Shown here piece after piece: positions 10,065 to 20,549 of a DNA stretch of 64,000 bases. The notes under the pieces are model-generated. The model ran no database searches. It saw only the letters and a program-made list of their open reading frames with translations, and was not told the DNA's origin. A program made the position numbers and the translations under genes. This DNA comes from Butyrivibrio sp. (GTDB taxonomy: Bacteria; Bacillota; Clostridia; Lachnospirales; Lachnospiraceae). Each line of letters begins with the position of its first letter. Position 1 is the first letter of the stretch. The stretch lies in assembly GCA_015056655.1 (NCBI GenBank), contig SVFV01000007.1:62001-126000 (forward strand), read 5' to 3'.

Positions 10065-10790
10065 GTGGATTACTATGCTGCAGCTGTACGCGAGGATGGT
10101 ACTTTTTGTCGTGGAACAGATGGCCTTTTGGTAAAGGGATATAAACTGAGTAATGGCGAAAAGATTATTGTTATGGCTTATTGTGATAAAGAAAACTCTG
10201 CAAGGCGCGTTGTAAGAAAGCGAAGCGTTTTTTTGACAAATTGGTTCAAGAAAAAGGTGGGCCAGAGGACTGATTATGTGATACGAATGGTGGAATCATG
10301 TTGCGAAGAGCTGTATATGGATCTGAATATCGGACTTGTTCATGGTGAAGTAGTTAGGGGAAAAGAGATTGAGGATTATCTTGAGGAATCGATGTGGAAA
10401 ATCCTGAAGAAGAGGAGATTTGCTAAAAAAGCAGAGTTGTCTGTTATCTGCTTTTATGGACAAAAGTTGTTTGCGTTTTCAAATACCGGCAGAGGGATAT
10501 TTCTTTTGGGCAATTGTGGTATGTCAGAAATGAAAGGGTTTAGTAGACTTGCTGGTAAAGAACTTATGAAAAGACGTGCAGAGGTAAGGGATAGTCAGAC
10601 AATTGTAATGGGAAGCGATAGTTTTTTTGAGAACATATCTAAGGACGAACTTCATGTAAATCTATGTCCTCAGATGTGCATGGATAATGAAACTATGGAA
10701 AGTAGCCTTGAGGAATTGGGTGAGATTGTCAGGGGAAGAAATGGTGGCAGGGCATTTGGTGCAGCGGCTTTGTGTATGGCAGCTAATTGA
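10065..10790 (+). CDS. Degenerate PP2C-like protein
   Basis: Position next to a Ser/Thr kinase; PP2C-like order of segments (KIIVMAYCDKENSA, GIFLLGNCG, QTIVMGSDSFFENIS) without the canonical DGxGG. Confidence 0.5.
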   Translation: MDYYAAAVREDGTFCRGTDGLLVKGYKLSNGEKIIVMAYCDKENSARRVVRKRSVFLTNWFKKKVGQRTDYVIRMVESCCEELYMDLNIGLVHGEVVRGKEIEDYLEESMWKILKKRRFAKKAELSVICFYGQKLFAFSNTGRGIFLLGNCGMSEMKGFSRLAGKELMKRRAEVRDSQTIVMGSDSFFENISKDELHVNLCPQMCMDNETMESSLEELGEIVRGRNGGRAFGAAALCMAAN

Positions 10791-10810
10791 TGCTAGATTT
10801 GAGGTAATAG

Positions 10811-12004
10811 ATGAATGAAATATTTTGTGGAGAGAAAAATGAATATGAATTAGTGAGGCTCCTTGGAAGCGGAGGGATGTGTGATGTTTTTGTGGCAGAA
10901 TCTGTAAGAGATAAGGCTAATTCAGGGGATCTGAATCCGGCTAAAAGATATGCACTAAAGCGTCTTAAGAAGCAGGTGGATGCAGATGCAGAAAGGAAAA
11001 TGCGTGCTCTTTTTGAAAATGAGATTAAGATTTTAGAGGCTTTAGGAGAAGTGGAGGGTGTTCCGAAGCTGATTGACAAAGAGGGTAGCATTACAAAGGC
11101 TGCAGATAAAGGAGATGACTTCTATGTTATGGAACTTGTAGAAGGGAAGGCGCTTAAAAAGGAGTCATTATCAGGAAAAGAAGCAATCAGGCTGGGAGTT
11201 GAGCTTTGCGATATATTGGGAAGACTACATGGACTGCCAACTCCAATAGTGCACCTTGATATAAAGCCATCTAATTTGATGCTTTCTGAAAACGGGAGAC
11301 TTTTTCTAGTGGATTTTGGACTTGCTAAATTTTTGGAAGGATATGAAAGCAAAAAGAAGGTCTTGGATGATCATGTTAAGGATAGTAATGGAGAGACAGA
11401 GTGCATTCAGAATGAAACAAAAAATAAGATACTTGGAGGAACGGTTGCTTATGCGGCACCGGAACAGTTTGGTGAAAGGTTTGTCACTGATAAACGGACT
11501 GATATATTTCAGTTTGGAAAGACCTTGCAGAAGATAGTAAACAGGGATGAGACGGATCCATTTTTGTATAGAGAACTTCAAGAGATTTCGGCGAAGTGCT
11601 CATCTGTGAAGAAACAGCAAAGATATACGGATATACAAAAAGTAAGAAGTAATCTGATGCTATGCGAAAGAAATGCAAGGAGATGCAAAAACAGGTTCAA
11701 AATAAAGCTTGCTATAGCAGCGGCACTTTTTGTTATGTCGCTGATCCTCATTATTTTCTCCTTTTTGGGATTTGCTAATCCGCTTTTTGTGGCAGCAGCT
11801 GTAGTGCCTGGACATTTTATTTGGAATGACGAAGGATTATCAGAAGATACAGCTGTGGTAGCTGATTTTGCAAAAAGAAAATTAATAAAAATTTCACCTT
11901 TTAAGAGGCAGATAGAAAATAGCTGCAATCCCGCTGATGATGGGATTTTTCTGGATATAGTAAAAACTGTCGACAGCCTTGATTTTTGCCCCAAAACCAA
12001 TTAA
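10811..12004 (+). CDS. Serine/threonine protein kinase with C-terminal TM segment
   Basis: LLGSGGMCDVFVAE, YALKRLKK, IVHLDIKPSNLML, LVDFGLAKF, GTVAYAAPEQF, RTDIFQFG. Confidence 0.93.
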   Translation: MNEIFCGEKNEYELVRLLGSGGMCDVFVAESVRDKANSGDLNPAKRYALKRLKKQVDADAERKMRALFENEIKILEALGEVEGVPKLIDKEGSITKAADKGDDFYVMELVEGKALKKESLSGKEAIRLGVELCDILGRLHGLPTPIVHLDIKPSNLMLSENGRLFLVDFGLAKFLEGYESKKKVLDDHVKDSNGETECIQNETKNKILGGTVAYAAPEQFGERFVTDKRTDIFQFGKTLQKIVNRDETDPFLYRELQEISAKCSSVKKQQRYTDIQKVRSNLMLCERNARRCKNRFKIKLAIAAALFVMSLILIIFSFLGFANPLFVAAAVVPGHFIWNDEGLSEDTAVVADFAKRKLIKISPFKRQIENSCNPADDGIFLDIVKTVDSLDFCPKTN

Positions 12005-12097
12005 GTGTACTCAATAACAAAGTCGGTGTATCATGTTTACAATTTAAATATGTATGATACAATTAGTTTAAATCGAAAATATGTTCGGAGAAAATGT

Positions 12098-14092
12098 ATG
12101 GATCATTTTGAACTTAAATCTGAATATAAGCCGACTGGTGATCAGCCACAGGCAATTAAAGCACTGGTGGATGGCTTTAAAAGTGGTAATCAGTTCGAGA
12201 CATTACAGGGTGTTACCGGCTCAGGTAAGACCTTCGCCATGGCTAATGTAATTCAGGCGCTTAATAAACCGACTCTTGTTATTAGTCATAATAAGACACT
12301 GGCTGGACAGCTCTATGGTGAGTTTAAGGAGTTTTTCCCAAATAATGCTGTAGAGTATTTTGTATCCTACTACGACTACTATCAGCCAGAAGCTTATGTG
12401 CCACAGACTGATACATATATAGCTAAGGACTCTGCGATAAATGACGAGATTGATAAGCTCAGACTTTCAGCTACAGCATCCCTTACTGAGAGGAAGGATG
12501 TAATTGTTGTTGCGTCTGTTTCCTGCATTTATGGTCTGGGTAGCCCTGACGAATTCAAGGGAATGTCAATTTCCTTAAGGCCTGGAATGGAGAAGAGCAG
12601 AGAGGACATCATCAGAGACCTTGTTGCGATTCAGTACACAAGAAATGACCTTGATATAAACAGATGTAACTTCAGAGTTCGCGGAGATACTATCGAGATT
12701 TTTCCTGCTCAGGCGGATGACTATCTTATCCGAGTTGAGCTCTTTGGTGATGAGATTGACAGAATATGTGAGGTTGAGCCTGTTACCGGTGCTGTGAAGA
12801 GTGAACTTACTCATGTCATGATTTATCCGGCATCCCACTATGTTGTGCCTCAGGAAAAGATAAACCTTGCCTGCAAGAATATTGAGGCTGAGCTTGAGGA
12901 ACAGGTTAAGGAGTTCAAGGCTGAGGACAAGCTCATTGAGGCTCAGAGAATAGCTGAGAGAACTAACTTCGATATCGAGATGATGAGAGAGACCGGATTC
13001 TGTTCGGGAATTGAGAACTATTCAAGGCATTTAAACTTCATGCCTCCGGGTGAGCCGCCTCTTACACTTATGGACTTCTTTGATGGAGAATTTCTGATTA
13101 TTGTCGACGAATCACATATGACAATTCCTCAGATTGGTGCAATGTATCATGGTGACAGATCCAGGAAGACTACCCTTGTGGATTATGGATTCCGTCTGCC
13201 ATCAGCCCTTGATAACAGACCACTCAACTTTGAAGAGTTTGAAACACACATCGATCAGATGCTTTTCTGCTCTGCAACTCCCGGACCTTACGAGGCTGAG
13301 CATGAGCTTTTGAGAGCTGAACAGATAATAAGACCTACAGGACTTCTTGATCCGGAGATTTCAGTAAGACCAGTAGAGGGCCAGATTGATGATCTTATCA
13401 CAGAGATCAATAAGGAAATAGATAAGAAGAACAAGGTTCTTGTTACAACTCTTACCAAGAAGATGGCAGAGGATCTGACTGAATACCTCGCTGAAACTGG
13501 AATCAGAGTAAAGTATCTTCATTCTGATATAGATACCCTTGAGAGAGCTGAGATTATCAGGGACATGAGACTTGATGTATTCGATGTTCTTGTGGGAATC
13601 AATCTTTTGAGAGAGGGACTTGATATACCTGAGATTTCACTTGTTGCAATCATTGATGCTGACAAAGAGGGATTCCTTCGCTCTGAGACATCACTTATTC
13701 AGACTATTGGACGAGCTGCGAGAAATGCTGACGGACATGTAATCATGTATGCAGATAACATGACTGACTCTATGAAGAAGGCGATAGAAACAACTGAGCG
13801 CAGAAGGAAAATCCAGCAGGCATACAATGAGGAGCATGGCATCACTCCGCAGACTATTCGCAAGGCTGTAAGAGAACTGATCAGTGTAACCAAGGCAGTT
13901 GCCAAGCAGGAGGTTCAGTTTGAGAAGGATCCTGAATCTATGGATAGACAGGAACTTGAGAAACTCATCGGAGATGTTCAGAAGAAGATGAAGAGAGCTG
14001 CAGCAGAGCTCGACTTCGAGACGGCTGCTATGCTCAGAGACCAGATGGTGGATTTGAAGAAACATCTAAATGAATTAACCGGTGGAAAATAA
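12098..14092 (+). CDS. uvrB: UvrABC excinuclease subunit B
   Basis: [35 protein letters not shown]-like box, C-terminal UVR motif; start placed at [20 protein letters not shown]. Confidence 0.97.
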   Translation: MDHFELKSEYKPTGDQPQAIKALVDGFKSGNQFETLQGVTGSGKTFAMANVIQALNKPTLVISHNKTLAGQLYGEFKEFFPNNAVEYFVSYYDYYQPEAYVPQTDTYIAKDSAINDEIDKLRLSATASLTERKDVIVVASVSCIYGLGSPDEFKGMSISLRPGMEKSREDIIRDLVAIQYTRNDLDINRCNFRVRGDTIEIFPAQADDYLIRVELFGDEIDRICEVEPVTGAVKSELTHVMIYPASHYVVPQEKINLACKNIEAELEEQVKEFKAEDKLIEAQRIAERTNFDIEMMRETGFCSGIENYSRHLNFMPPGEPPLTLMDFFDGEFLIIVDESHMTIPQIGAMYHGDRSRKTTLVDYGFRLPSALDNRPLNFEEFETHIDQMLFCSATPGPYEAEHELLRAEQIIRPTGLLDPEISVRPVEGQIDDLITEINKEIDKKNKVLVTTLTKKMAEDLTEYLAETGIRVKYLHSDIDTLERAEIIRDMRLDVFDVLVGINLLREGLDIPEISLVAIIDADKEGFLRSETSLIQTIGRAARNADGHVIMYADNMTDSMKKAIETTERRRKIQQAYNEEHGITPQTIRKAVRELISVTKAVAKQEVQFEKDPESMDRQELEKLIGDVQKKMKRAAAELDFETAAMLRDQMVDLKKHLNELTGGK

Positions 14093-14106
14093 CCTGAAGG
14101 AGATTT

Positions 14107-17007
14107 ATGACAGACAATAATTCACATATGACAAAACTTAATACTTCCGCGAAGAGGATATTATCAAGTGACATTCATGATTATATCCGTGTTCGTGGTG
14201 CAAACGAGCACAACCTTAAAAATGTTAAGGTGAAGATTCCGAGGGATACTCTGACTGTATTTACAGGACTTTCAGGATCAGGTAAGTCATCCCTTGCATT
14301 TGATACGATTTTTGCAGAGGGACAGCGCAGATATATGGAGTCGCTTTCTTCTTATGCGAGAATGTTCCTTGGTCAGATGGATAAACCTGACGTTGAAAAG
14401 ATAGAGGGACTTTCCCCTACAATTTCAATAGACCAGAAGTCGACCAACAGAAACCCCAGATCAACAGTGGGAACAGTAACGGAGATATACGATCACTTCA
14501 GACTTTTGTATGCCCGCATAGGAATACCTCACTGCCCTAACTGTGGCAGAGAGATCAGAAGACAGACAGTTGATGAGATGGCTGACCAGATCATGGCTCT
14601 CCCAGAGGGTACAAGATTCCAGATTCTTGCTCCTGTTGTCAGAGGCAGAAAGGGTGAGCATGCCAAGGTTTTTGACAGAGCAAAAAGAGCAGGCTTTGTA
14701 AGAGTCAGAGTTGATGGCAACCAGTATGATCTGTCTGAAGAGATTTCTCTTGATAAGAATATAAAGCACAGTATTGAGATCATTGTGGACAGACTTGTTA
14801 TCAGACAGGACAAGGATGATATCAGATCAAGACTTACAGATTCAATTGAGAGTGCTCTTAATCTCGCAGAGGGACTTGTGGATGTTGATGTAATAGACGG
14901 AAAGCCTATGAACTTCAGCCAGAATTTCGCTTGTCCTGATTGCGGAATAAGCATTCCAGAAATTGAGCCCAGAAGCTTTTCCTTCAACAATCCTTTTGGA
15001 GCATGCCCTGAGTGTACAGGTCTTGGCTACAAGATGGAGTTTGATGAGGAGCTTATGATTCCGGATAAGAAGCTTTCCATAAATGAGGGATGCTTCCAGG
15101 TTACAGGCTGGGCTTCATCAGGTAAGGAGGGAAGCTTTACTAACGCTGTCCTCAGAGCTCTGGCAAAAGAGTATAAGTTTAGCCTTGATACTCCCTTTGA
15201 GAAGCTTTCACCCAAGGTCAGGGATATGCTGGTGCATGGCGCTGACAGACAGGTAATTGTTGAATACAAGGGCCAGAGAGGTGAGGGAAAATATCCCATT
15301 ACTTTTGATGGCCTTATCAGAAATGTTGAGCAGAGATACAGAGAGACATATTCTGAGCAGCAGAAGGCTGAGTATGAGTCTTATATGAGAATAACTCCCT
15401 GCGCTGTATGTAAGGGACAGAGACTTAAGCCTGAATCACTTGCTGTAACAATAGATGATAAGAATATTTTTGAGATCACATCATTTTCAATTGGAGAGCT
15501 TCATGAATATCTTGAGAACATGAAACTCACAAAACAGCAGGAGATGATTGGTGCTCAGGTCCTTAAGGAAATAAGAGCAAGGGTTGGATTCCTTATCGAT
15601 GTGGGCTTGGATTACCTTTCTTTATCAAGATCCACAGGAACCCTCTCTGGTGGTGAAGCACAGAGAATAAGACTTGCAACCCAAATTGGTTCGGGCCTTT
15701 GCGGAGTGTGCTATATACTTGATGAGCCAAGTATCGGACTTCATCAAAGAGATAATGATAAGCTTCTTAACACATTGAAGAATTTGCGTGATCTGGGTAA
15801 TACCCTTATCGTAGTAGAGCATGATGAGGATACCATGAGAGCAGCGGACTATATCGTAGATGTAGGTCCTGGTGCAGGATCCCATGGAGGTGAAATAGTT
15901 GCAACAGGAACTGCTGAGGATATCATGAAGGTTCCTGAGTCCATCACAGGACAGTATTTATCAGGTAAGCTTAAAATTGAAGTCCCTGATCACAGAAGAA
16001 AGCCCACAGGTTGGCTCAAGGTAAAGGGAGCGCAGGAGAATAACCTTAAAAATATCGATGTTAAATTTCCTCTTGGAGTACTTACTATTGTCACAGGTGT
16101 GTCCGGATCAGGTAAGAGCTCTCTTGTAAACGAGATTCTCTATAAGCATCTTGAGAGAGATTTAAACAGGGCAAGATGTATTCCTGGAAAGCACAAGGGT
16201 ATTGAAGGAATTGAACAGCTGGATAAGGTTATCGCAATCGACCAGTCACCTATCGGAAGAACTCCCAGGTCAAACCCTGCAACCTACACAGGCGTTTTCG
16301 ACATGATAAGAGACCTGTTTGCAGCTACACCGGATGCTAAGGCAAAGGGTTACAAGAAGGGAAGATTCTCCTTTAACGTCAAGGGTGGAAGATGTGAAGC
16401 CTGCGGCGGTGATGGAATCATAAAAATCGAGATGCATTTCCTTCCTGATGTATATGTTCCCTGCGAAGTCTGTGGAGGAAAGAGATACAACAGAGAGACA
16501 CTTGAAGTCAGATATAAGGGCAAAAACATCTATGATGTTTTGAATATGACTGTGGAAGAGGCTTTGCCCTTCTTTGAAAACATCAAGACCATCAAGAGAA
16601 AAATAAAGACTCTTTATGATGTAGGACTTGGATATGTTAAGCTTGGTCAGCCTTCTACGGAGCTTTCAGGTGGTGAAGCACAGCGAATAAAGCTTGCTAC
16701 AGAGCTTTCGAGGGCAAGTACCGGTAAGACTATCTACATTCTTGATGAGCCTACAACCGGACTTCATTTTGCTGATGTGCAGAAGCTTGTAAAGATTTTG
16801 CATGATCTGGTTGATGCAGGAAATACAGTTGTTGTCATCGAGCATAATCTGGATGTTATAAAGACAGGTGATTATATCATTGATATGGGACCTGAAGGAG
16901 GTGACGGCGGCGGAACTGTTGTAGTCCAGGGAACACCTGAGCAGGTGGCTAAGTGTAAGGAGTCATACACCGGCGCTTACATAAAGAGAATGCTTGAGAA
17001 AAAGTAA
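14107..17007 (+). CDS. uvrA: UvrABC excinuclease subunit A
   Basis: Two ABC modules, zinc-finger cysteines, [36 protein letters not shown]. Confidence 0.98.
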   Translation: MTDNNSHMTKLNTSAKRILSSDIHDYIRVRGANEHNLKNVKVKIPRDTLTVFTGLSGSGKSSLAFDTIFAEGQRRYMESLSSYARMFLGQMDKPDVEKIEGLSPTISIDQKSTNRNPRSTVGTVTEIYDHFRLLYARIGIPHCPNCGREIRRQTVDEMADQIMALPEGTRFQILAPVVRGRKGEHAKVFDRAKRAGFVRVRVDGNQYDLSEEISLDKNIKHSIEIIVDRLVIRQDKDDIRSRLTDSIESALNLAEGLVDVDVIDGKPMNFSQNFACPDCGISIPEIEPRSFSFNNPFGACPECTGLGYKMEFDEELMIPDKKLSINEGCFQVTGWASSGKEGSFTNAVLRALAKEYKFSLDTPFEKLSPKVRDMLVHGADRQVIVEYKGQRGEGKYPITFDGLIRNVEQRYRETYSEQQKAEYESYMRITPCAVCKGQRLKPESLAVTIDDKNIFEITSFSIGELHEYLENMKLTKQQEMIGAQVLKEIRARVGFLIDVGLDYLSLSRSTGTLSGGEAQRIRLATQIGSGLCGVCYILDEPSIGLHQRDNDKLLNTLKNLRDLGNTLIVVEHDEDTMRAADYIVDVGPGAGSHGGEIVATGTAEDIMKVPESITGQYLSGKLKIEVPDHRRKPTGWLKVKGAQENNLKNIDVKFPLGVLTIVTGVSGSGKSSLVNEILYKHLERDLNRARCIPGKHKGIEGIEQLDKVIAIDQSPIGRTPRSNPATYTGVFDMIRDLFAATPDAKAKGYKKGRFSFNVKGGRCEACGGDGIIKIEMHFLPDVYVPCEVCGGKRYNRETLEVRYKGKNIYDVLNMTVEEALPFFENIKTIKRKIKTLYDVGLGYVKLGQPSTELSGGEAQRIKLATELSRASTGKTIYILDEPTTGLHFADVQKLVKILHDLVDAGNTVVVIEHNLDVIKTGDYIIDMGPEGGDGGGTVVVQGTPEQVAKCKESYTGAYIKRMLEKK

Positions 17008-17017
17008 GGATTATTAT

Positions 17018-17044
17018 TAAGTTTTTACATAATATGGCCGATAG
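17018..17044 (+). promoter_or_regulatory. Putative sigma-D/FliA promoter upstream of the mreB/mbl-type gene
   Basis: TAAG-N15-GCCGATAG (3/4 and 7/8 to TAAA-N14-16-GCCGATAT). Confidence 0.55.
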
Positions 17045-17102
17045 AACAATTAGGGAGTTTATGTCCTGAAACTGCCAATCATGAAAAAATTGTGTTTTGA
17101 TA

Positions 17103-17131
17103 TTTCAAAACCCGTTCCTTTGGTTTATAAT
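17103..17131 (+). promoter_or_regulatory. Possible sigma-A promoter with perfect TATAAT -10
   Basis: TATAAT at 17126-17131; weak -35 (TTTCAA) 17 bp upstream. Confidence 0.4.
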
Positions 17132-17208
17132 AAATTGGATTATCATTACAATTATTTATTGTGCGTTTTTATGCGCTTTGAACCTGTAGGAAAGGGGTAA
17201 TATACCAA

Positions 17209-18201
17209 ATGCAGTATACAGATATAGGAATTGATTTAGGAACAGCGAGCATTCTTGTATATATCAGAGGCAAGGGTGTTGTCCTTAAAGAGCCCTCAGT
17301 AGTTGCATATGACAGAGATACTGAAAAGATAAAAGCAATTGGAGAAGATGCCAGACTTATGCTTGGTCGTACTCCTGGAAATATAGTTGCAGTTAGACCT
17401 CTTAGACAGGGGGTTATTTCAGATTATAAAGTAACAGAGCAGATGATGAAGTACTTCATCACTAAGGCAATCGGTCACAGGACCTTTCGTAAGCCTTTGA
17501 TCGCAGTTTGTGTACCCAGTGGTGTAACTGAGGTTGAGCGTAAGGCGGTTGAGGATGCTACTCTTATGGCTGGTGCCAGAGATGTCCGCATCATCGAGGA
17601 GCCTATCGCAGCTGCTATCGGAGCTGGAATTGATATCACAAAGCCATGTGGTAACATGATCGTAGATATAGGTGGTGGTACATCTGATATAGCAGTTATC
17701 TCACTTGGAGGAACTGTTGTAAGTACTTCAGTTAAGGTTGCTGGTGATGATTTTGATGAAGCAATCGTCAGATATATGCGTAAAAAGCATAACCTGCTCA
17801 TCGGTGAGAGAACAGCCGAGGATATCAAGATCAAGATTGGTGCTGCATATCCAAGAGCAGAGGCTGATTATCTCGATGTAAGAGGACGTAACCTTGTTAC
17901 AGGTCTTCCTAAGACAGTTAAGGTATCATCTGAGGAAACTGAGGAGGCTTTGAGAGAACCCACAGCTCAGATTGTTGAAGCTATACATGGCGTTTTGGAG
18001 AGAACTCCTCCGGAACTTGCTGCTGATATCGCAGACAGAGGTATTGTGCTTACAGGTGGAGGTAGTCTTCTTAGAGGACTTGATGACCTTATCGCATCAA
18101 AGACAGGTATCAATACTGTAACTGCTGAGGATCCAATGACTGCTGTTGCAATCGGTACTGGCAGATATGTTGAATTCCTTGCTGGTTACAAGGATATTTA
18201 A
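17209..18201 (+). CDS. mbl: MreB/Mbl-family rod shape-determining protein
   Basis: DIGIDLGTASILVYIRGKGVVLKEPSVVA, IIEEPIAAAIGAGIDI, DIGGGTSDIAVISLGG, LTGGGSLLRGLD. Confidence 0.93.
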   Translation: MQYTDIGIDLGTASILVYIRGKGVVLKEPSVVAYDRDTEKIKAIGEDARLMLGRTPGNIVAVRPLRQGVISDYKVTEQMMKYFITKAIGHRTFRKPLIAVCVPSGVTEVERKAVEDATLMAGARDVRIIEEPIAAAIGAGIDITKPCGNMIVDIGGGTSDIAVISLGGTVVSTSVKVAGDDFDEAIVRYMRKKHNLLIGERTAEDIKIKIGAAYPRAEADYLDVRGRNLVTGLPKTVKVSSEETEEALREPTAQIVEAIHGVLERTPPELAADIADRGIVLTGGGSLLRGLDDLIASKTGINTVTAEDPMTAVAIGTGRYVEFLAGYKDI

Positions 18202-18219
18202 TAAAAAAGGAAAAAGAAT

Positions 18220-19074
18220 ATGGTAAAAGGTCTGTACACCGCGTATACAGGTATGGTAAACGAACAGAGGCGAATGGATATTGAGACTAATAACCTCGCC
18301 AACGCAAATTCTACCGGATTCAAGGAGGAACGATCGGTTAGCCAGTCATTCCGTGATCTTTTGGGATTAAAGATCAAGGACTATTCCGATGCGCCTTGGA
18401 CTGCGCGGCGTCTTGGCCTTATAAATCCCGGCGTTAAGCTTGCTGGGTCATATACTAACTTTGAGCAGGGTGATCTGGAGTCAACAGGTAATGACTTCGA
18501 CCTTGCGCTTAATAATGGAATCCCTACTACGGATTCCGATTCTGTCAACGATAATATGGGAGCTGGAGGAAATGCATTCTTTGCTACTTCCTTTGCAACG
18601 GGAGATCCCGATGTAGGAGCTCTTATCAAATATACCAGAGACGGTAATTTTACCCTCGATCAGGATGGCTATCTTGTAACAACTGAGGGTAATAACGTTC
18701 TGGATGTCAATAATAATCCAATTCAGGTAGATCCACTTAGAGACACAACAATTTTTCAGGATGGAAGAATAGTTCAGGACGGTAACGTCGTGGGTACTAT
18801 TCAGGTTGCAAGATTTGACAATCCTCAGTTCTTGCAGAGATATCAGGATAATTCATTTATTATTGGCGACAGCCCTGCCCAGGTAGTAAGTACTACTGCA
18901 GCCGAAGCAAATGCGACGGTTAACCAGGGATTTTTGGAGAGATCCAATATCAGCGTAGTGGATGAAATGGTTAATATTATTGCCATTCAGAGAAACTATG
19001 AGACCAACTCCAAGGCTATGCAGTCTGAGGATGATACTTTGGACATAGCAGTTAATCAGCTGGGAAAGCTCTGA
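18220..19074 (+). CDS. Flagellar basal-body rod protein (FlgF/FlgG family, first paralog)
   Basis: GLYTAYTGMVNEQRRMDIETNNLANANSTGFK and C-terminal VDEMVNIIAIQRNYETNSKAMQSEDDTLD. Confidence 0.93.
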   Translation: MVKGLYTAYTGMVNEQRRMDIETNNLANANSTGFKEERSVSQSFRDLLGLKIKDYSDAPWTARRLGLINPGVKLAGSYTNFEQGDLESTGNDFDLALNNGIPTTDSDSVNDNMGAGGNAFFATSFATGDPDVGALIKYTRDGNFTLDQDGYLVTTEGNNVLDVNNNPIQVDPLRDTTIFQDGRIVQDGNVVGTIQVARFDNPQFLQRYQDNSFIIGDSPAQVVSTTAAEANATVNQGFLERSNISVVDEMVNIIAIQRNYETNSKAMQSEDDTLDIAVNQLGKL

Positions 19075-19109
19075 TATAAATGGTAAAATTATTATATAGG
19101 CTTTTACTA

Positions 19110-19137
19110 TAAAGAAACGACTTCTTAGTGCCGATAT
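19110..19137 (+). promoter_or_regulatory. Putative sigma-D/FliA promoter with perfect consensus, upstream of flgG
   Basis: TAAA (19110-19113)-N16-GCCGATAT (19130-19137), 12/12 match, ~78 bp before the ATG. Confidence 0.8.
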
Positions 19138-19214
19138 AGATAGTGGTAAAATATTGAGATTTGTAAATATATTTCGTTATCGAAATTGTTTGTATACATA
19201 AGGAGGCCGGTTAT

Positions 19215-20042
19215 ATGGTAAGAAGCTTATGGACAGCCGCATCAGGAATGAATGCACAGCAGACAAATGTTGATACTATAGCGAACAACCTCGCAAACGT
19301 TAACTCTGCAGGATATAAGGCTCAGGGTGCGAGATTTAAGTCCCTTCTTTATCAGGAGCTGAAAACAAAGACTGTTCAGACAACAGGTTCTCCTGTTAAT
19401 TCAGATGTTGGACTTGGTGTAAGAGTTTCGTCTATAAATTCCTTCTTTACACAGGGGAGTTTGCAGGATAATGATTCCAGTTCTGCATTTGCAATTCAGG
19501 GCGATGGCTTCTTTGCATATGCAACAGATCAGGCAAATATAAATGAGGCAAATACAAGATATACCAGAAATGGTAACTTCGTATGGGCGCTTACTGAGGC
19601 TGGAACTCTTGAGCTTACTACCTCAGAAGGAAATCCAGTTCTTGGAATAGATGGTGGACCGATCGTAGTAAATGATCAGACAGTAAAAGCTACAGATATT
19701 ACCTGTGATCAGGAAGGTCAGCTTTACTATCTTGATATAAATCAGAACAGAGTGGATGTAGGACAGCTTGCACTGTTCCAGTTCAGAAATGCAGAAGGTC
19801 TTGAGAGAACCGGAGATACCAGCTTCTCCTCAACACCTGCAAGTGGAAATCCTCTTCCTGAGGCTACAACAGTCGGAATCAGACGAAGTGTAGTTGTTCA
19901 GGGATACCTTGAGGGATCCAATGTAAACGTTGCTACAGAGATGGTTAATCTGATCGTTGCTCAGAGAGCGTACGAGATGAACTCAACTGCAATAACAACT
20001 ACAGACGATATGATGCAGACAGCAAATGGTCTGAAGAGATAA
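19215..20042 (+). CDS. flgG: Flagellar basal-body rod protein FlgG
   Basis: SLWTAASGMNAQQTNVDTIANNLANVNSAGYKAQ; C-terminal EGSNVNVATEMVNLIVAQRAYEMNSTAITTTDDMM. Confidence 0.93.
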   Translation: MVRSLWTAASGMNAQQTNVDTIANNLANVNSAGYKAQGARFKSLLYQELKTKTVQTTGSPVNSDVGLGVRVSSINSFFTQGSLQDNDSSSAFAIQGDGFFAYATDQANINEANTRYTRNGNFVWALTEAGTLELTTSEGNPVLGIDGGPIVVNDQTVKATDITCDQEGQLYYLDINQNRVDVGQLALFQFRNAEGLERTGDTSFSSTPASGNPLPEATTVGIRRSVVVQGYLEGSNVNVATEMVNLIVAQRAYEMNSTAITTTDDMMQTANGLKR

Positions 20043-20093
20043 TGGCTTTTGCGATTAAAGGCGTGTTTACCTGTTTAGTGTTAGGAGTTGTCT

Positions 20094-20480
20094 ATGGCAC
20101 TTGATCTAAATTCACTTAATGTATCCGGACTTTCTCAGTATGCGAGAGAAGCAGCTGGAGACAGCGGAGCCAGAACCATAAGTGATGCGAAGGAAAAAGT
20201 TAATAAAGCAAAGGCTTCTGACAATGAGGAAGAGATCAACGAGGAGTTGATGGATGCCTGTAAGCAGTTTGAAGCTTATCTTATGGAGCAGGTCTACAAG
20301 GGCTATGAGAATACCGTGAAGGTGTTCAGCAAGGACAAGGAAGACAAGTCTCTTAATACTCTGGTTGATTATTTCAAGGATATTACTATCCAGGATATTA
20401 CAGCTACGCAGTCGGAGACTCAGAGTACTGGACTTGCACAGATGCTTTATGAGAACATGAAGCGAAATTATGATCTTTAA
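20094..20480 (+). CDS. FlgJ-like rod-binding protein
   Basis: ELMDACKQFEAYLMEQVYKGYENTV and QMLYENMKRNYDL, directly after flgG. Confidence 0.8.
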   Translation: MALDLNSLNVSGLSQYAREAAGDSGARTISDAKEKVNKAKASDNEEEINEELMDACKQFEAYLMEQVYKGYENTVKVFSKDKEDKSLNTLVDYFKDITIQDITATQSETQSTGLAQMLYENMKRNYDL

Positions 20481-20549
20481 TAATGGATATGGATATGAGG
20501 GGCTGCCATTTTGAAAAGAGTGGCAGCTCATTTTTATTCAAGGAGGATT

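Noticed and set aside
11578-12000. Minus-strand ORF of 140 aa and neighbouring antisense ORFs (11306..11581, 11484..11678)
   Set aside because: Antisense to the Ser/Thr kinase; translations look like mirror-codon artefacts.
14529-14990. Minus-strand ORF of 153 aa
   Set aside because: Antisense to uvrA, a strongly supported gene.
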